From NCBI RefSeq assembly GCF_003955735.1, contig NZ_CP034464.1:1302001-1366000 (forward strand): a stretch of DNA of 64,000 bases, given 5' to 3'. Source of the stretch: Undibacterium parvum (GTDB lineage Bacteria; Pseudomonadota; Gammaproteobacteria; Burkholderiales; Burkholderiaceae_D). Shown here one piece after another: positions 44,057-52,053 of the stretch. Below the pieces are notes generated by a model. The model was given only the letters and a program-made list of their open reading frames with translations, searched no databases and was not told the DNA's origin. The position numbers were made by a program, and so were the translations under genes. Numbering within the stretch: the first letter of the stretch is position 1; every line of letters begins with the position of its first letter.

Positions 44057-45592
44057 ATGCAAAATTTTAGTGATGATACTCCTGTCCAGAGCGACGATGA
44101 GCTGGCTCTGCAGACCTATTTCAAGACTGGCATTTCTCCTGACGACGTCGCTGCGGTTTTTCCGCTCAAGCGCGCTCAGCCTATGCTGCAAGCGTTTACT
44201 GCCTTGTTTCATGGCGGTTTTAACGGTGTCCTGTTGCGCCTACTGGTGTTGCGCGAGCTGACCGCCGATGTCGAGACGCCGGCTTTGTCGCGCGCCGACA
44301 TCAATGCCAAACTCGGCTATTTAGAGGCCGACAGCCTGGAAACCGTGTTGTCGCGGCTGCGCACTACCGGCTTATTGGTGTGGGATGCCAGCCAGGCCGT
44401 GTATAGAGTCAGCCCTACCGCGCGCAATGTACTGGCGGCACTAGAGTCGCTACTGCAAGTGGAACAACAAGGCGAAATCGAATATGTGCTGACCCAAGTG
44501 GCCGGTGCACAGGCGGTCGGTGGTGTCTCGGTCGAGCAATTGCATCATTTGCTGGGCCGCTTAATCGAGTTGACCGAAGAATTCTCCGATGCGATTGCCT
44601 CGGGCTCAGAGTTTCAACTGCGCACTGCCCAAAAAAAATGGCATACCGCTTGCGATTGGGTAGAAAAAGGCTCGCAGATTATTCAGGCGATCACGCACGA
44701 CAGCCGCGCTGATTCAGCCACCCACAGGGCCGCACAGGCAATTGGTCGCGCTCAGAGCGCACTGCTGAATATGCAAGGCATGTTTTCGCGCGCACTGAAC
44801 CAGATCGAGCGGCAACGCGTCCATCTGGGGCAATCTGGTCTTTCGACTACCGATATCAAGACCTGGCTGTTGCAAAGAGACGATCTGGCCTCGCTGGCCG
44901 ACAATGCCTTGGCGCATCCGGTGACGCCGCTCTTCATCACTCCTTCTGAGATGATAGACGTGGCCGAAAGCGAATTGCTCGCCACCCGCGTTTCGGCAGT
45001 GGCGGGGGCTCTGCCGGAAGGCGAAAATGCGCCGGAAATCGCCAAGGATGATAGCGATGCTTTGCTAGAACTCGATCATTGGCTGGCCTTACTCAGCAAC
45101 GCCAATCCCCTAGAAAAAGCAGTGCCGCTGCAGGAAGTTTTATTGCCAGCCAGCTTCGCGATTGCCTCTTACCGCGCCTCACTATTGCCGCTGCTTGGCG
45201 ACATCAATGAATCTGCCTTGCAAGGCGCGACCGCCGCACTGGCCAGACTGCCCTTGGTATTTAATTCCAAAGACAAGATGCAAAAAGTGGTCTCTGAGCA
45301 TGTGGCTGCGATGTCGATCGCCAGTCTGAGCCTGGCGAGCGCTGAACCAGAACATCAGGAAGCGGTAGAGATGCCTGCACTGGCATCAACTACGCCCAAA
45401 AAATCGGGTAAATCCGTCAAACAAAATAAGTCAGAAAAATCAATTCAGGCCAACGCCAGCGCGACCGAAAGCGTCGCCGAAAGCGTCACCGAAAGTGTCA
45501 CCGAACACGCAATGCCAGAAATGGCCGCTAGCACTGACGCTGCAACAGCAGCACAGCCTGACGCAATAGAAATCACCAGAGAAACACCATGA
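44057..45592 (+). CDS. MksF-like kleisin subunit of an SMC condensin
   Basis: A 511-residue protein encoded first in a four-gene operon with an SMC ATPase. The N-terminal region (about 45-135) reads as a winged helix (GVLLRLLVLRELTADV, LSRADINAKLGYLEADSLETVLSRLRTTGLLV). Residues about 150-420 are mainly helical. The last 100 residues are low-complexity: Lys/Ser-rich, then repeated AESVTES units. Length (about 500) and order before a 250-residue protein and a 940-residue SMC match the MksF-MksE-MksB systems of Pseudomonas. The kleisin assignment is inferred; a C-terminal kleisin winged helix is not obvious because of the disordered tail. Stop overlaps the next start as ATGA. Confidence 0.6.
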   Translation: MQNFSDDTPVQSDDELALQTYFKTGISPDDVAAVFPLKRAQPMLQAFTALFHGGFNGVLLRLLVLRELTADVETPALSRADINAKLGYLEADSLETVLSRLRTTGLLVWDASQAVYRVSPTARNVLAALESLLQVEQQGEIEYVLTQVAGAQAVGGVSVEQLHHLLGRLIELTEEFSDAIASGSEFQLRTAQKKWHTACDWVEKGSQIIQAITHDSRADSATHRAAQAIGRAQSALLNMQGMFSRALNQIERQRVHLGQSGLSTTDIKTWLLQRDDLASLADNALAHPVTPLFITPSEMIDVAESELLATRVSAVAGALPEGENAPEIAKDDSDALLELDHWLALLSNANPLEKAVPLQEVLLPASFAIASYRASLLPLLGDINESALQGATAALARLPLVFNSKDKMQKVVSEHVAAMSIASLSLASAEPEHQEAVEMPALASTTPKKSGKSVKQNKSEKSIQANASATESVAESVTESVTEHAMPEMAASTDAATAAQPDAIEITRETP

Positions 45593-46332
45593 CCGAAGAT
45601 GCACAAATACTGATCGCCCGCCTGCTGGCACACCAGACTTTAAGACGTGAAGACAAGCTGGTAAAACGCGCCCTCTCGGATGAAATATTCCGAGCCGATG
45701 TCGATCTGCGTCTAAAAGCTTGCGGCATGAAATTTCTCGACAATGTATATGCCGACTACGTCACGTTGGCACTCACGCGCGACAGCGAATCGAAAGTATT
45801 CGGCACCAAAGAGACCTGGCAGAACAATAATTTTGGCCTGGCGCGCGATGGTGTCGCGCTATTGGTGGTGTTGTGGTCACTGATTATTTTGCCGAAACGC
45901 GAACGCCAGGAAGCGCATCAGCAAGCCGAAGAAGAACAGAACGATATGTTCGGTAAAGAAAAACCTATGCCACGCGCCGAAGAAAGTTCTATCGGTATTT
46001 CTTACCGCGCCTTGTTGGCCGATTTTGGCGAAAAGCTAGGCAAGAAAACCCGTATGGACATGAATCTGGGGCAGCTGGCGCGTCTGGGTTTTATCGAACG
46101 CAAAGGCGACCTGGTGCTGGAAGGTGCCTTACTCGATTTGATGATGGATACCGACACACTGAAAGACCGCATCATCAACGGCGCGCTATCGGATATTTTC
46201 CCGGCGCAGATACAACGCACCCCGGCTGTGATTGCGCCACTGCTTGAAGCCGAGGCAGAGCCAGAGCCACAGCAAGAACACCAAGCGCAAGCCGAGCAGG
46301 CATCCGCCGTCACACCAACAGAAGAAGAATAA
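45589..46332 (+). CDS. MksE-like (KITE) subunit of an SMC condensin
   Basis: A 247-residue protein. Two winged-helix-like regions are suggested by EIFRADVDLRLKACGMKFLDNVYADYV, ALLADFGEKLGKKTRMDMNLGQLARLGFIERKGDLVLEGALLDLMMD. This is the size and style of MukE/MksE, the dimeric KITE subunit that binds the kleisin. The C-terminus is an acidic Glu/Gln/Ala tail. It overlaps the upstream gene by 4 bases and is followed by the SMC gene after 5 bases. The assignment rests on operon architecture, length and these segments. Confidence 0.6.
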   Translation: MTEDAQILIARLLAHQTLRREDKLVKRALSDEIFRADVDLRLKACGMKFLDNVYADYVTLALTRDSESKVFGTKETWQNNNFGLARDGVALLVVLWSLIILPKRERQEAHQQAEEEQNDMFGKEKPMPRAEESSIGISYRALLADFGEKLGKKTRMDMNLGQLARLGFIERKGDLVLEGALLDLMMDTDTLKDRIINGALSDIFPAQIQRTPAVIAPLLEAEAEPEPQQEHQAQAEQASAVTPTEEE

Positions 46333-46337
46333 GCCCT

Positions 46338-49166
46338 ATGTTTCATATTAAATCTTTAGAACTGGTGCACTGGGATTACTGGCAGCGCATCAAGAATATC
46401 CCGCTAGACGCCAAGATCATCACCATTGCTGGCCAAAACGGTTCTGGCAAAACCACCTTGCTCGATGCGTTGCGCACTCTGTTTGGTCTGGAATGCTCGA
46501 TGGGCCGCTCCTACAAACATTATGCGCGTCACTCCGGCCAGCAAACCTCATGGATACGTGCTGTAGTCGACAACAGCGCGGTCGGGCCGCAGATCTCAAA
46601 CCGCCCTTTCCGCCTTTCTGGCTTGTATGAGGACGATGTCACGCTGTTTTGTAAAATCGAAAAAAACGGTGGCGATTGGAAGCGGCTGTATCTGATGCGC
46701 GGCGGCAAAGTCGAGATCGAAGAAGTGCAGGAAGCGAATGACTGGCTGGGTGTAGAGAACTACCGCAAGCGCCTGTCGCATGCAGGCCTGTCCAGCGCGA
46801 TGGGTAAGGTGCTGGCACTGGAGCAAGGCGAGACCGATAAGCTGTGCGAATACGCACCACGCCAGTTGCTCGATCTGGTGTTTCAGGTGTTCGGCGACAA
46901 GGAAGTGTTGGACGCCTACGATGACGCCAAGCGCCATCAACGCGATACCGAAACCGAATTGCAGCATTTCGAAACCGAATTCGACGCGGCCAAAACAAAT
47001 CTGGAAGGTCTGCGCCTGCGCGTGGCCAATTACCACCAGTGGGAAGCGCTGAACAAAGAAAAACGCGATTTACAGGAAGAGGTTTTGCCGACCCTGCAAT
47101 ACCATGAGGCGCTAGAACATGCCGCTGCCACCAGCCAGGCGCTGCGCGGCAGTAAGCGTTTTCTCAAGACCCAGGATGAAGGCCTGTCTGAACGGCGCCA
47201 GCAACTGGCACAACAGGCACAAAAACTCACAGAAGCGCAACAGAGCGAAGCCGGTCTGGAAGCGGAAGAGTCTAGTCTGCGCGAAAAACTGCAACAGATT
47301 AATACCAAACTAAAACCGCAAGAAAGTCTGCTGGAGCAAAAAACCCGTTTGCAAAAACTGGCCGCAGAAGCCGATGCTGACGTCGCCAATGTGGCCGACG
47401 ATCTGGAGAAAAAAGAAGCCGAGCTGTCGCGCAATAAGCAAGAGCGCGACGCCCTCAGCAGCCGCATCAGTGCCGAGATGGAAACCATTAGCGCCCTGCA
47501 AGGCAAGACCGCGCTAGCCGATCCGGAAAACGTGCGCCTGATGCGCCGTGCACTCAACGATGCCGGCATTTCTCATTGCATGTTGCCTGAGATAGTAGAA
47601 GTAACCGACCAAAAATGGCAAGGCGCAGTCGAAGGTGTCTTGCGCGGCTACACCTCGGTCATTTTGCTCGACAAAGCCAGTGACGCCAGCGCCGCTTACC
47701 GTGTCGGCGAAAAGCAACGCTACAGCCACTTCATCGTACCGGACCGTATCAACGCCCCTAGCGTCAAAGACGATAGTCTGCTGTCGGTGGTGAATTTTAC
47801 CGCCAAGGCACCAAGCTGGTTGATCGAGCAATTGCAGCGAATCGAGACCGTTGATTCCATCGACAAGGGCATGAAGAGCGCCAAGTCGCAAGAATGGATC
47901 ACGCCCGATGCTTACCACTTTGAACGCCGTGGCGGCCGCTCGCTATTTGTCGAAGCCTCGCGCTATCGTTTCGGTAGCGCCGGTCGTACCCAACGTCTGG
48001 AAGCTCTGCAAAAATCGCTGCCGCGCCTGCAATCGCAAGAAGATCAGCTCACCATTAAAATCAGCAAACTCGCGGGTGAAATTAGCTCTTACAAAGCCAG
48101 ACTAGCCGGTGTCGATGCGGCCAAAGAACTCAGCGCCCGTCATGCAGAATTTGAAGAAGCCACACGCAACACCCAACCGCTGAAACAGCAACGCATGGAA
48201 GTTGGTGGTCGTCTGGGCGAGCTGGCACCTTTGCTCAAATCCGCCACCGAACAACGCACCGTGGCACATCTAAAATGGGAGCAAGCCAAGGCCAGCATCG
48301 CCGACGCCGAAGCCCAATTACGAGTATCAGAAAAGCGTCACGCGGAAGAACGCAAGACCCAGTTCGAGACGCTCAAGGCGATGCGCGCCAGCTGGCACAA
48401 ACTACCGCATAACTGGAAGCGTAGCTCACACCGCAAAGAGCTGGTGGCCGAACACGAAAACGTCCATCAGATCGACCTCCGTCTACGCAGCCTGGGGAAT
48501 ATTTTAGGACGTGATGACTGGGAAATTGACTCTACCGTGGTCGATCAGTACGTGCGCTTAAACACCTTACTACAAGGCCGCCAGGCAGAAACCGACGAGC
48601 GCCGCTATCAGAATAACCGCGCCATGGAAGCCACCGTCAACGCCCGCAGCGCCTACATGGACAGGCTGCGTTACACGATTAAGGCCTACAGCAAAAACAT
48701 CAAACAACTAGGCGAACTGGCCGGTATTGAAGTGCACACCGATCCGGTTAAGCTGGAAAATGACGATACCCAATTATCGCAAGCCGGCCTGCACGTACGC
48801 TTTAAGTTCGACGGCAAAGGCCCGATAGGCATGAACGACGGCGAAGCCTCCGGCGGCCAACAGGTCATGAAGTCACTGATCTTGTTGATAGGCTTACTCA
48901 AATCGGAAGACGGTTCCGGTGGCTTCGTCTTCATCGATGAACCGTTTGCCCATCTGGATATCCGTAATATTCAGCTGGTCGGTGAATTTTTGAAAAACAC
49001 CGACGCCCAATACCTGATGACCACCCCGCTGACGCACAACACTGACGTCTACGACCCATCAGAATTGACACTGATCACGAGCAAGAAGAAAAAAGACACA
49101 GAATGGGCGCAGCCGATTTTTGTCTTGCAGCGTAAGGTTGAGAAAATCAAGGACGCCAGAGCGTGA
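46338..49166 (+). CDS. MksB-like SMC ATPase
   Basis: A 942-residue SMC-type ATPase. Walker A AGQNGSGKTTLLDALRTLFG at residues 31-50 and C-terminal signature ASGGQQVMKSLILLIGLL (837-854) and Walker B GFVFIDEPFAHLD (862-874) together form a composite head. Long coiled coils (about 200-390 and 560-730) flank a central hinge-like region (about 400-540; RLMRRALNDAGISHCMLPEI, QGAVEGVLRGYTSVILL). This length is close to MksB and Wadjet JetC, much shorter than MukB. The protein would load on DNA and form loops with the two preceding gene products. It ends in an overlap with the DUF1993 gene. Confidence 0.85.
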   Translation: MFHIKSLELVHWDYWQRIKNIPLDAKIITIAGQNGSGKTTLLDALRTLFGLECSMGRSYKHYARHSGQQTSWIRAVVDNSAVGPQISNRPFRLSGLYEDDVTLFCKIEKNGGDWKRLYLMRGGKVEIEEVQEANDWLGVENYRKRLSHAGLSSAMGKVLALEQGETDKLCEYAPRQLLDLVFQVFGDKEVLDAYDDAKRHQRDTETELQHFETEFDAAKTNLEGLRLRVANYHQWEALNKEKRDLQEEVLPTLQYHEALEHAAATSQALRGSKRFLKTQDEGLSERRQQLAQQAQKLTEAQQSEAGLEAEESSLREKLQQINTKLKPQESLLEQKTRLQKLAAEADADVANVADDLEKKEAELSRNKQERDALSSRISAEMETISALQGKTALADPENVRLMRRALNDAGISHCMLPEIVEVTDQKWQGAVEGVLRGYTSVILLDKASDASAAYRVGEKQRYSHFIVPDRINAPSVKDDSLLSVVNFTAKAPSWLIEQLQRIETVDSIDKGMKSAKSQEWITPDAYHFERRGGRSLFVEASRYRFGSAGRTQRLEALQKSLPRLQSQEDQLTIKISKLAGEISSYKARLAGVDAAKELSARHAEFEEATRNTQPLKQQRMEVGGRLGELAPLLKSATEQRTVAHLKWEQAKASIADAEAQLRVSEKRHAEERKTQFETLKAMRASWHKLPHNWKRSSHRKELVAEHENVHQIDLRLRSLGNILGRDDWEIDSTVVDQYVRLNTLLQGRQAETDERRYQNNRAMEATVNARSAYMDRLRYTIKAYSKNIKQLGELAGIEVHTDPVKLENDDTQLSQAGLHVRFKFDGKGPIGMNDGEASGGQQVMKSLILLIGLLKSEDGSGGFVFIDEPFAHLDIRNIQLVGEFLKNTDAQYLMTTPLTHNTDVYDPSELTLITSKKKKDTEWAQPIFVLQRKVEKIKDARA

Positions 49167-49711
49167 TGGACATTGAAACACTCAACAGCAGCGACTTCAT
49201 GTACCAAAGTTCGGTGCCGGTATTTGGTCGCTATCTAAGTCAAATGAATATCGTGTTAGACAGACTGGAGCTGGATGCGGCGCGTCTGAATCTGAGCCCT
49301 GACGAACTACTCCAGGCCAGGCTCGCGCCCGACATGTTCGCGTGTGCAGATCAACTGGCGATCGCCTGTAATTTCGTATTTCGCTGCTGCGCGCCATTGG
49401 CGCAAATGGAGATTCCCGCCTACGGAAACTTCGATAGCACTCTAGCAGGCTTGCGCCAGCGTATCGCCAGCAGGCTAAGCTTTATACAAACGCTGACACC
49501 GGTGCACATGCAGGGCAGCGAGGCTCGTCTGATACACGCCGATGCAGGTCAGGCACAACTGCATTTGCCTGGCATGGTCTTCCTACATCAGTACATGCTG
49601 CCGAATTTCATCTTCCATCTGAGCAGCGCGTATGCCATTTTGCGCCAGCAAGGCCTAGCATTGGGCAAGGCGGACTTTGATGGTTTTCATGTTTATCCCC
49701 GTGCATCCTAA
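49166..49711 (+). CDS. DUF1993 (DinB-clan) protein coupled to the SMC operon
   Basis: A 181-residue protein with the DUF1993 pattern: SVPVFGRYLSQMNIVLDRLE, LLQARLAPDMFACADQLAIACNF, YGNFDSTLAGLRQRIASRLSFIQ and LPNFIFHLSSAYAILR. It is a predicted four-helix bundle in the DinB/YfiT superfamily; several members bind metals, but function is unknown. The ATG at 49166 overlaps the SMC stop as TGATG; a GTG at 49163 is possible. Such genes are usually found alone, so translational coupling to a condensin is unusual. A nuclease of the MksG/JetD kind is not present nearby. Confidence 0.8.
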   Translation: MDIETLNSSDFMYQSSVPVFGRYLSQMNIVLDRLELDAARLNLSPDELLQARLAPDMFACADQLAIACNFVFRCCAPLAQMEIPAYGNFDSTLAGLRQRIASRLSFIQTLTPVHMQGSEARLIHADAGQAQLHLPGMVFLHQYMLPNFIFHLSSAYAILRQQGLALGKADFDGFHVYPRAS

Positions 49712-49773
49712 AATGCACAAACACCGGAAAACCTAGCTGCCAGCGACTCGAAATCGATTATTCAAAACGAAAC

Positions 49774-49833
49774 ACGCATATTCCATGCGCCTTAGCGAGC
49801 AAAAACAGGCTGTAAGGCGCATGGAATATGCGT
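49774..49833. repeat. REP-like palindromic repeat, copy 5
   Basis: A 60-base hairpin with a perfect 21-bp stem (arm begins ACGCATATTCCATGCG) and an 18-base loop. It lies 63 bases past the DUF1993 gene and directly beside the 120-bp element at 49845. It could terminate the condensin operon. Confidence 0.85.
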
Positions 49834-49844
49834 GATCGTTTTTT

Positions 49845-49964
49845 GGAACTTCTAAAAACCCCATAATCGTACGCATCGCGGCGTTACAAATCCTCGCAAT
49901 ACCGACGTATTGCTCCGGTTTGCGCCTTGCGCTGCATCCCGATTAAAGGGTTTTTAGAAGTTCC
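49845..49964. repeat. 120-bp palindromic element, copy A
   Basis: Ends are perfect 16-bp terminal inverted repeats (GGAACTTCTAAAAACC...). The interior is another imperfect dyad. It contains no ORF. A near-identical copy lies at 54436-54555 in opposite orientation. It occupies most of the 314-base gap between the DUF1993 and aminotransferase genes together with REP copy 5. Confidence 0.85.
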
Positions 49965-50025
49965 TGTTTAAAATTATTGAGACCTCAAGGCCTTGATGCT
50001 AGCAACAAGGCGTTTTCTAGTCGTT

Positions 50026-51159
50026 TTATGCGGCCGCTATCTTCTGCAATGCCTGCGCCAAAGTATCCACGGTGCGGTCTATATTTTGCAGTTTCTCTAA
50101 GCCGAACAGGCCGATGCGGAAGGTTTGGAAATCAGCAGGTTCATCGCATTGCAGTGGCACTCCGGCAGCAATTTGCAAACCTTGGGCGGCGAACTTTTTG
50201 CCGTTCTTAAAATCGGCATCCTCGGTATAACAAACCACCACGCCCGGTGCCTCAAAGCCGCTTGCCGCGACACTTTTATAGCCCTGGTCGCTCAGCAGCG
50301 TGCGTACGCGCTGACCTAATTCTAATTGCTGAGCGCGAATTTTATCGAAACCATACACCGCCGTTTCTTGCATCACATCGCGAAAGCGCGCCAATGCATC
50401 GCAAGGCATGGTGGCATGATAGGCGTGGCCGCCTTGTTCGTAGGCTTGCATGATCTGCAGCCATTTTTTCAGATCGCAGGCAAAACTACTGCTTTGGGTG
50501 GCATTCACCCGTTCAAGCGCGCGCTCGCTAAGCATCACCAAGGCACAGCATGGCGAGGCACTCCAGCCTTTTTGCGGGGCACTGATCAAGACGTCGATGC
50601 CGCAAGCTTGCATGTCCACCCACAAGGCACCGGAGGCGATGCAATCGAGCACAAACAAGCCACCGACCGCATGCACGGCATCGGCCACGGCGCGCAGATA
50701 ATCATCGGGTAACAACATGCCGGAGGCGGTCTCTACATGCGGCGCAAACACCACTTGTGGTTTTTCCGCTGCGATGGTGGCGACTACTTCGTCTATCGGT
50801 GCCGGTGCCAAAGCCGCTTGCGAACCAGCGGTTTGCGGGCGCGCTTTTAACACTTGCACTGAAGCGGGAATATCGCCCATCTCGAGTATCTGTGTCCAGC
50901 GATAGCTGAACCAGCCATTGCGTATCACCAGGCACTTTTGTTGAGTGGCCAATTGGCGTGCTACCGCCTCCATACCAAAGGTGCCGCTACCAGGCACGAT
51001 CGCCACCGCATGCGCCTTATAGACTTGCTTGAGGGTGCTGGAAATATCCTTCATCACACCTTGAAATTCTAGCGACATATGATTGAGCGAGCGGTCGGTA
51101 TACACCACCGAGTATTCGATCAAGCCATCGGGATCGATGCTGGGAAAGAGTTTGGACAT
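50026..51159 (-). CDS. Class V PLP aminotransferase (alanine-glyoxylate/serine-pyruvate type)
   Basis: A 377-residue PLP enzyme of the AGXT/serine-glyoxylate aminotransferase class. The Schiff-base lysine lies in LISAPQKGWSASPCCALVML. Also seen are VPGSGTFGMEAVARQL and HVETASGMLLPDDYLRAVADAVHAVGGLFVLDCIASGAL. It may link to glyoxylate produced by the nearby glcDEF enzyme, since such aminotransferases convert glyoxylate to glycine; that link is inferred from neighbourhood. Start has AAGGAG upstream. A 12-bp tandem repeat lies 22 bases upstream of the start codon. Confidence 0.87.
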   Translation of the reverse strand: MSKLFPSIDPDGLIEYSVVYTDRSLNHMSLEFQGVMKDISSTLKQVYKAHAVAIVPGSGTFGMEAVARQLATQQKCLVIRNGWFSYRWTQILEMGDIPASVQVLKARPQTAGSQAALAPAPIDEVVATIAAEKPQVVFAPHVETASGMLLPDDYLRAVADAVHAVGGLFVLDCIASGALWVDMQACGIDVLISAPQKGWSASPCCALVMLSERALERVNATQSSSFACDLKKWLQIMQAYEQGGHAYHATMPCDALARFRDVMQETAVYGFDKIRAQQLELGQRVRTLLSDQGYKSVAASGFEAPGVVVCYTEDADFKNGKKFAAQGLQIAAGVPLQCDEPADFQTFRIGLFGLEKLQNIDRTVDTLAQALQKIAAA

Positions 51160-51180
51160 GGGGGACTCCTTGAAATGAGT

Positions 51181-51228
51181 GAGAAACTAAGTGAGTAACT
51201 AAGTGAGTAACTAAGTGAGTAACTAAGT
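51181..51228. repeat. 12-bp tandem repeat, four units, in the aminotransferase leader
   Basis: Four head-to-tail copies of GAG(T/A)AACTAAGT. On the gene's strand they lie 22-69 bases upstream of the start, just before AAGGAG. Units two to four are identical and the first differs by one base. Copy number could change by slippage and alter expression. Confidence 0.8.
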
Positions 51229-51291
51229 GAGAAAATATTTGTACTAATTTACACTAATTAGTGCGTGATCGTGGCAAGCTAAATCGCCCAT

Positions 51292-51329
51292 AAAAAAAGC
51301 ACCAGATGCATGGATCTGATGCTTTTTTT
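51292..51329. terminator. Bidirectional terminator
   Basis: A stem GCA(C)CAGAT/ATCTG(A)TGC with flanking A7 and T7 runs lies between the aminotransferase promoter region and the pilin gene. It would end transcription of the pilin gene on the minus strand. Confidence 0.8.
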
Positions 51330-51350
51330 CGCAGGCATCCTGCTATCAAA

Positions 51351-51797
51351 TTAAGAGCAACTAGTGCTGGTAGTGACCACCGTTGGTACGTTGCCAGGAG
51401 CCGCAGCCTGGGTGTAGACCACCTGGCAATTTGCCGGTGTGGTGACACCAGTAGGACTAACCGTCAGAGTCGCCCCTGCTACGGTGAGAGTGTAATCCGC
51501 CGCGCCTAAACCGGCCGCGGCCGCGATAGTCGCTGCATTCGCGTAGCCATTCAGAACATCCACTGTCACCCCTTCTACCGCCACTTGAGCGGGAACCGGT
51601 GTTGTGACGAGAACCTTGCCATGTATCATGGATGAGGTAGAGACTAAGGACCCCGTTGCCGCATTCAATTTAGCCTTACGCGCATCGGCACCGAAATCGG
51701 CAAATTTTGGCAGGGCAGTGGCCGCCAATACCCCTAAAATAACGATCACAACGATCAGTTCTATCAGGGTAAAGCCTGAGGATTGCTTGGTTTTCAT
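51351..51797 (-). CDS. Orphan MSHA-like type IV pilin
   Basis: A 148-residue prepilin: leader MKTKQSSG then FTLIELIVVIVILGVLAATALPKF and the MshA-like ADFGADARKAKLNAATGSLVSTSSMIHGKV. The C-terminal half is Ala/Thr/Val-rich with a likely disulfide between NCQVVY and the final TSCS. It lies 37 kb from the msh cluster beside no pilus genes. It shares the ADAxxAKLNAATGS design with MshA, so it may be an alternative major pilin using the same machinery. The start at 51797 was chosen over an ATG 12 bases upstream because the leader length is then typical. Confidence 0.85.
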   Translation of the reverse strand: MKTKQSSGFTLIELIVVIVILGVLAATALPKFADFGADARKAKLNAATGSLVSTSSMIHGKVLVTTPVPAQVAVEGVTVDVLNGYANAATIAAAAGLGAADYTLTVAGATLTVSPTGVTTPANCQVVYTQAAAPGNVPTVVTTSTSCS

Positions 51798-52053
51798 AGT
51801 CACACCCATCTGAGGTTAATTATCTTACGTGATACTTATTCTGCATAACTGCGGTGCAGTTTAGGAACTTATTTCATGCTCGCACTAAAACCCTAGGAAT
51901 TCAAGCAGAACAGCTAAAGTTTCCTTGGTTTAAGCCTGCTTAGCTACATTTCCGCCTGACAGCGCTCAGACTAAGACCACAGCAAGCCGCTTTAGCTCAG
52001 ACGCAAGCTGGCCGTTTCCCTCATGCAGACATTGCCCACCGCAATCCATCACC

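Noticed and set aside
46639..46998. Antisense ORFs inside the SMC ATPase gene
   Set aside because: They are shadows of the Walker A-containing gene and show arginine-rich noise composition.
51181..51228. Short tandem repeats as a CRISPR array
   Set aside because: The units are 12 bases with no spacers between them, and no cas genes are near.
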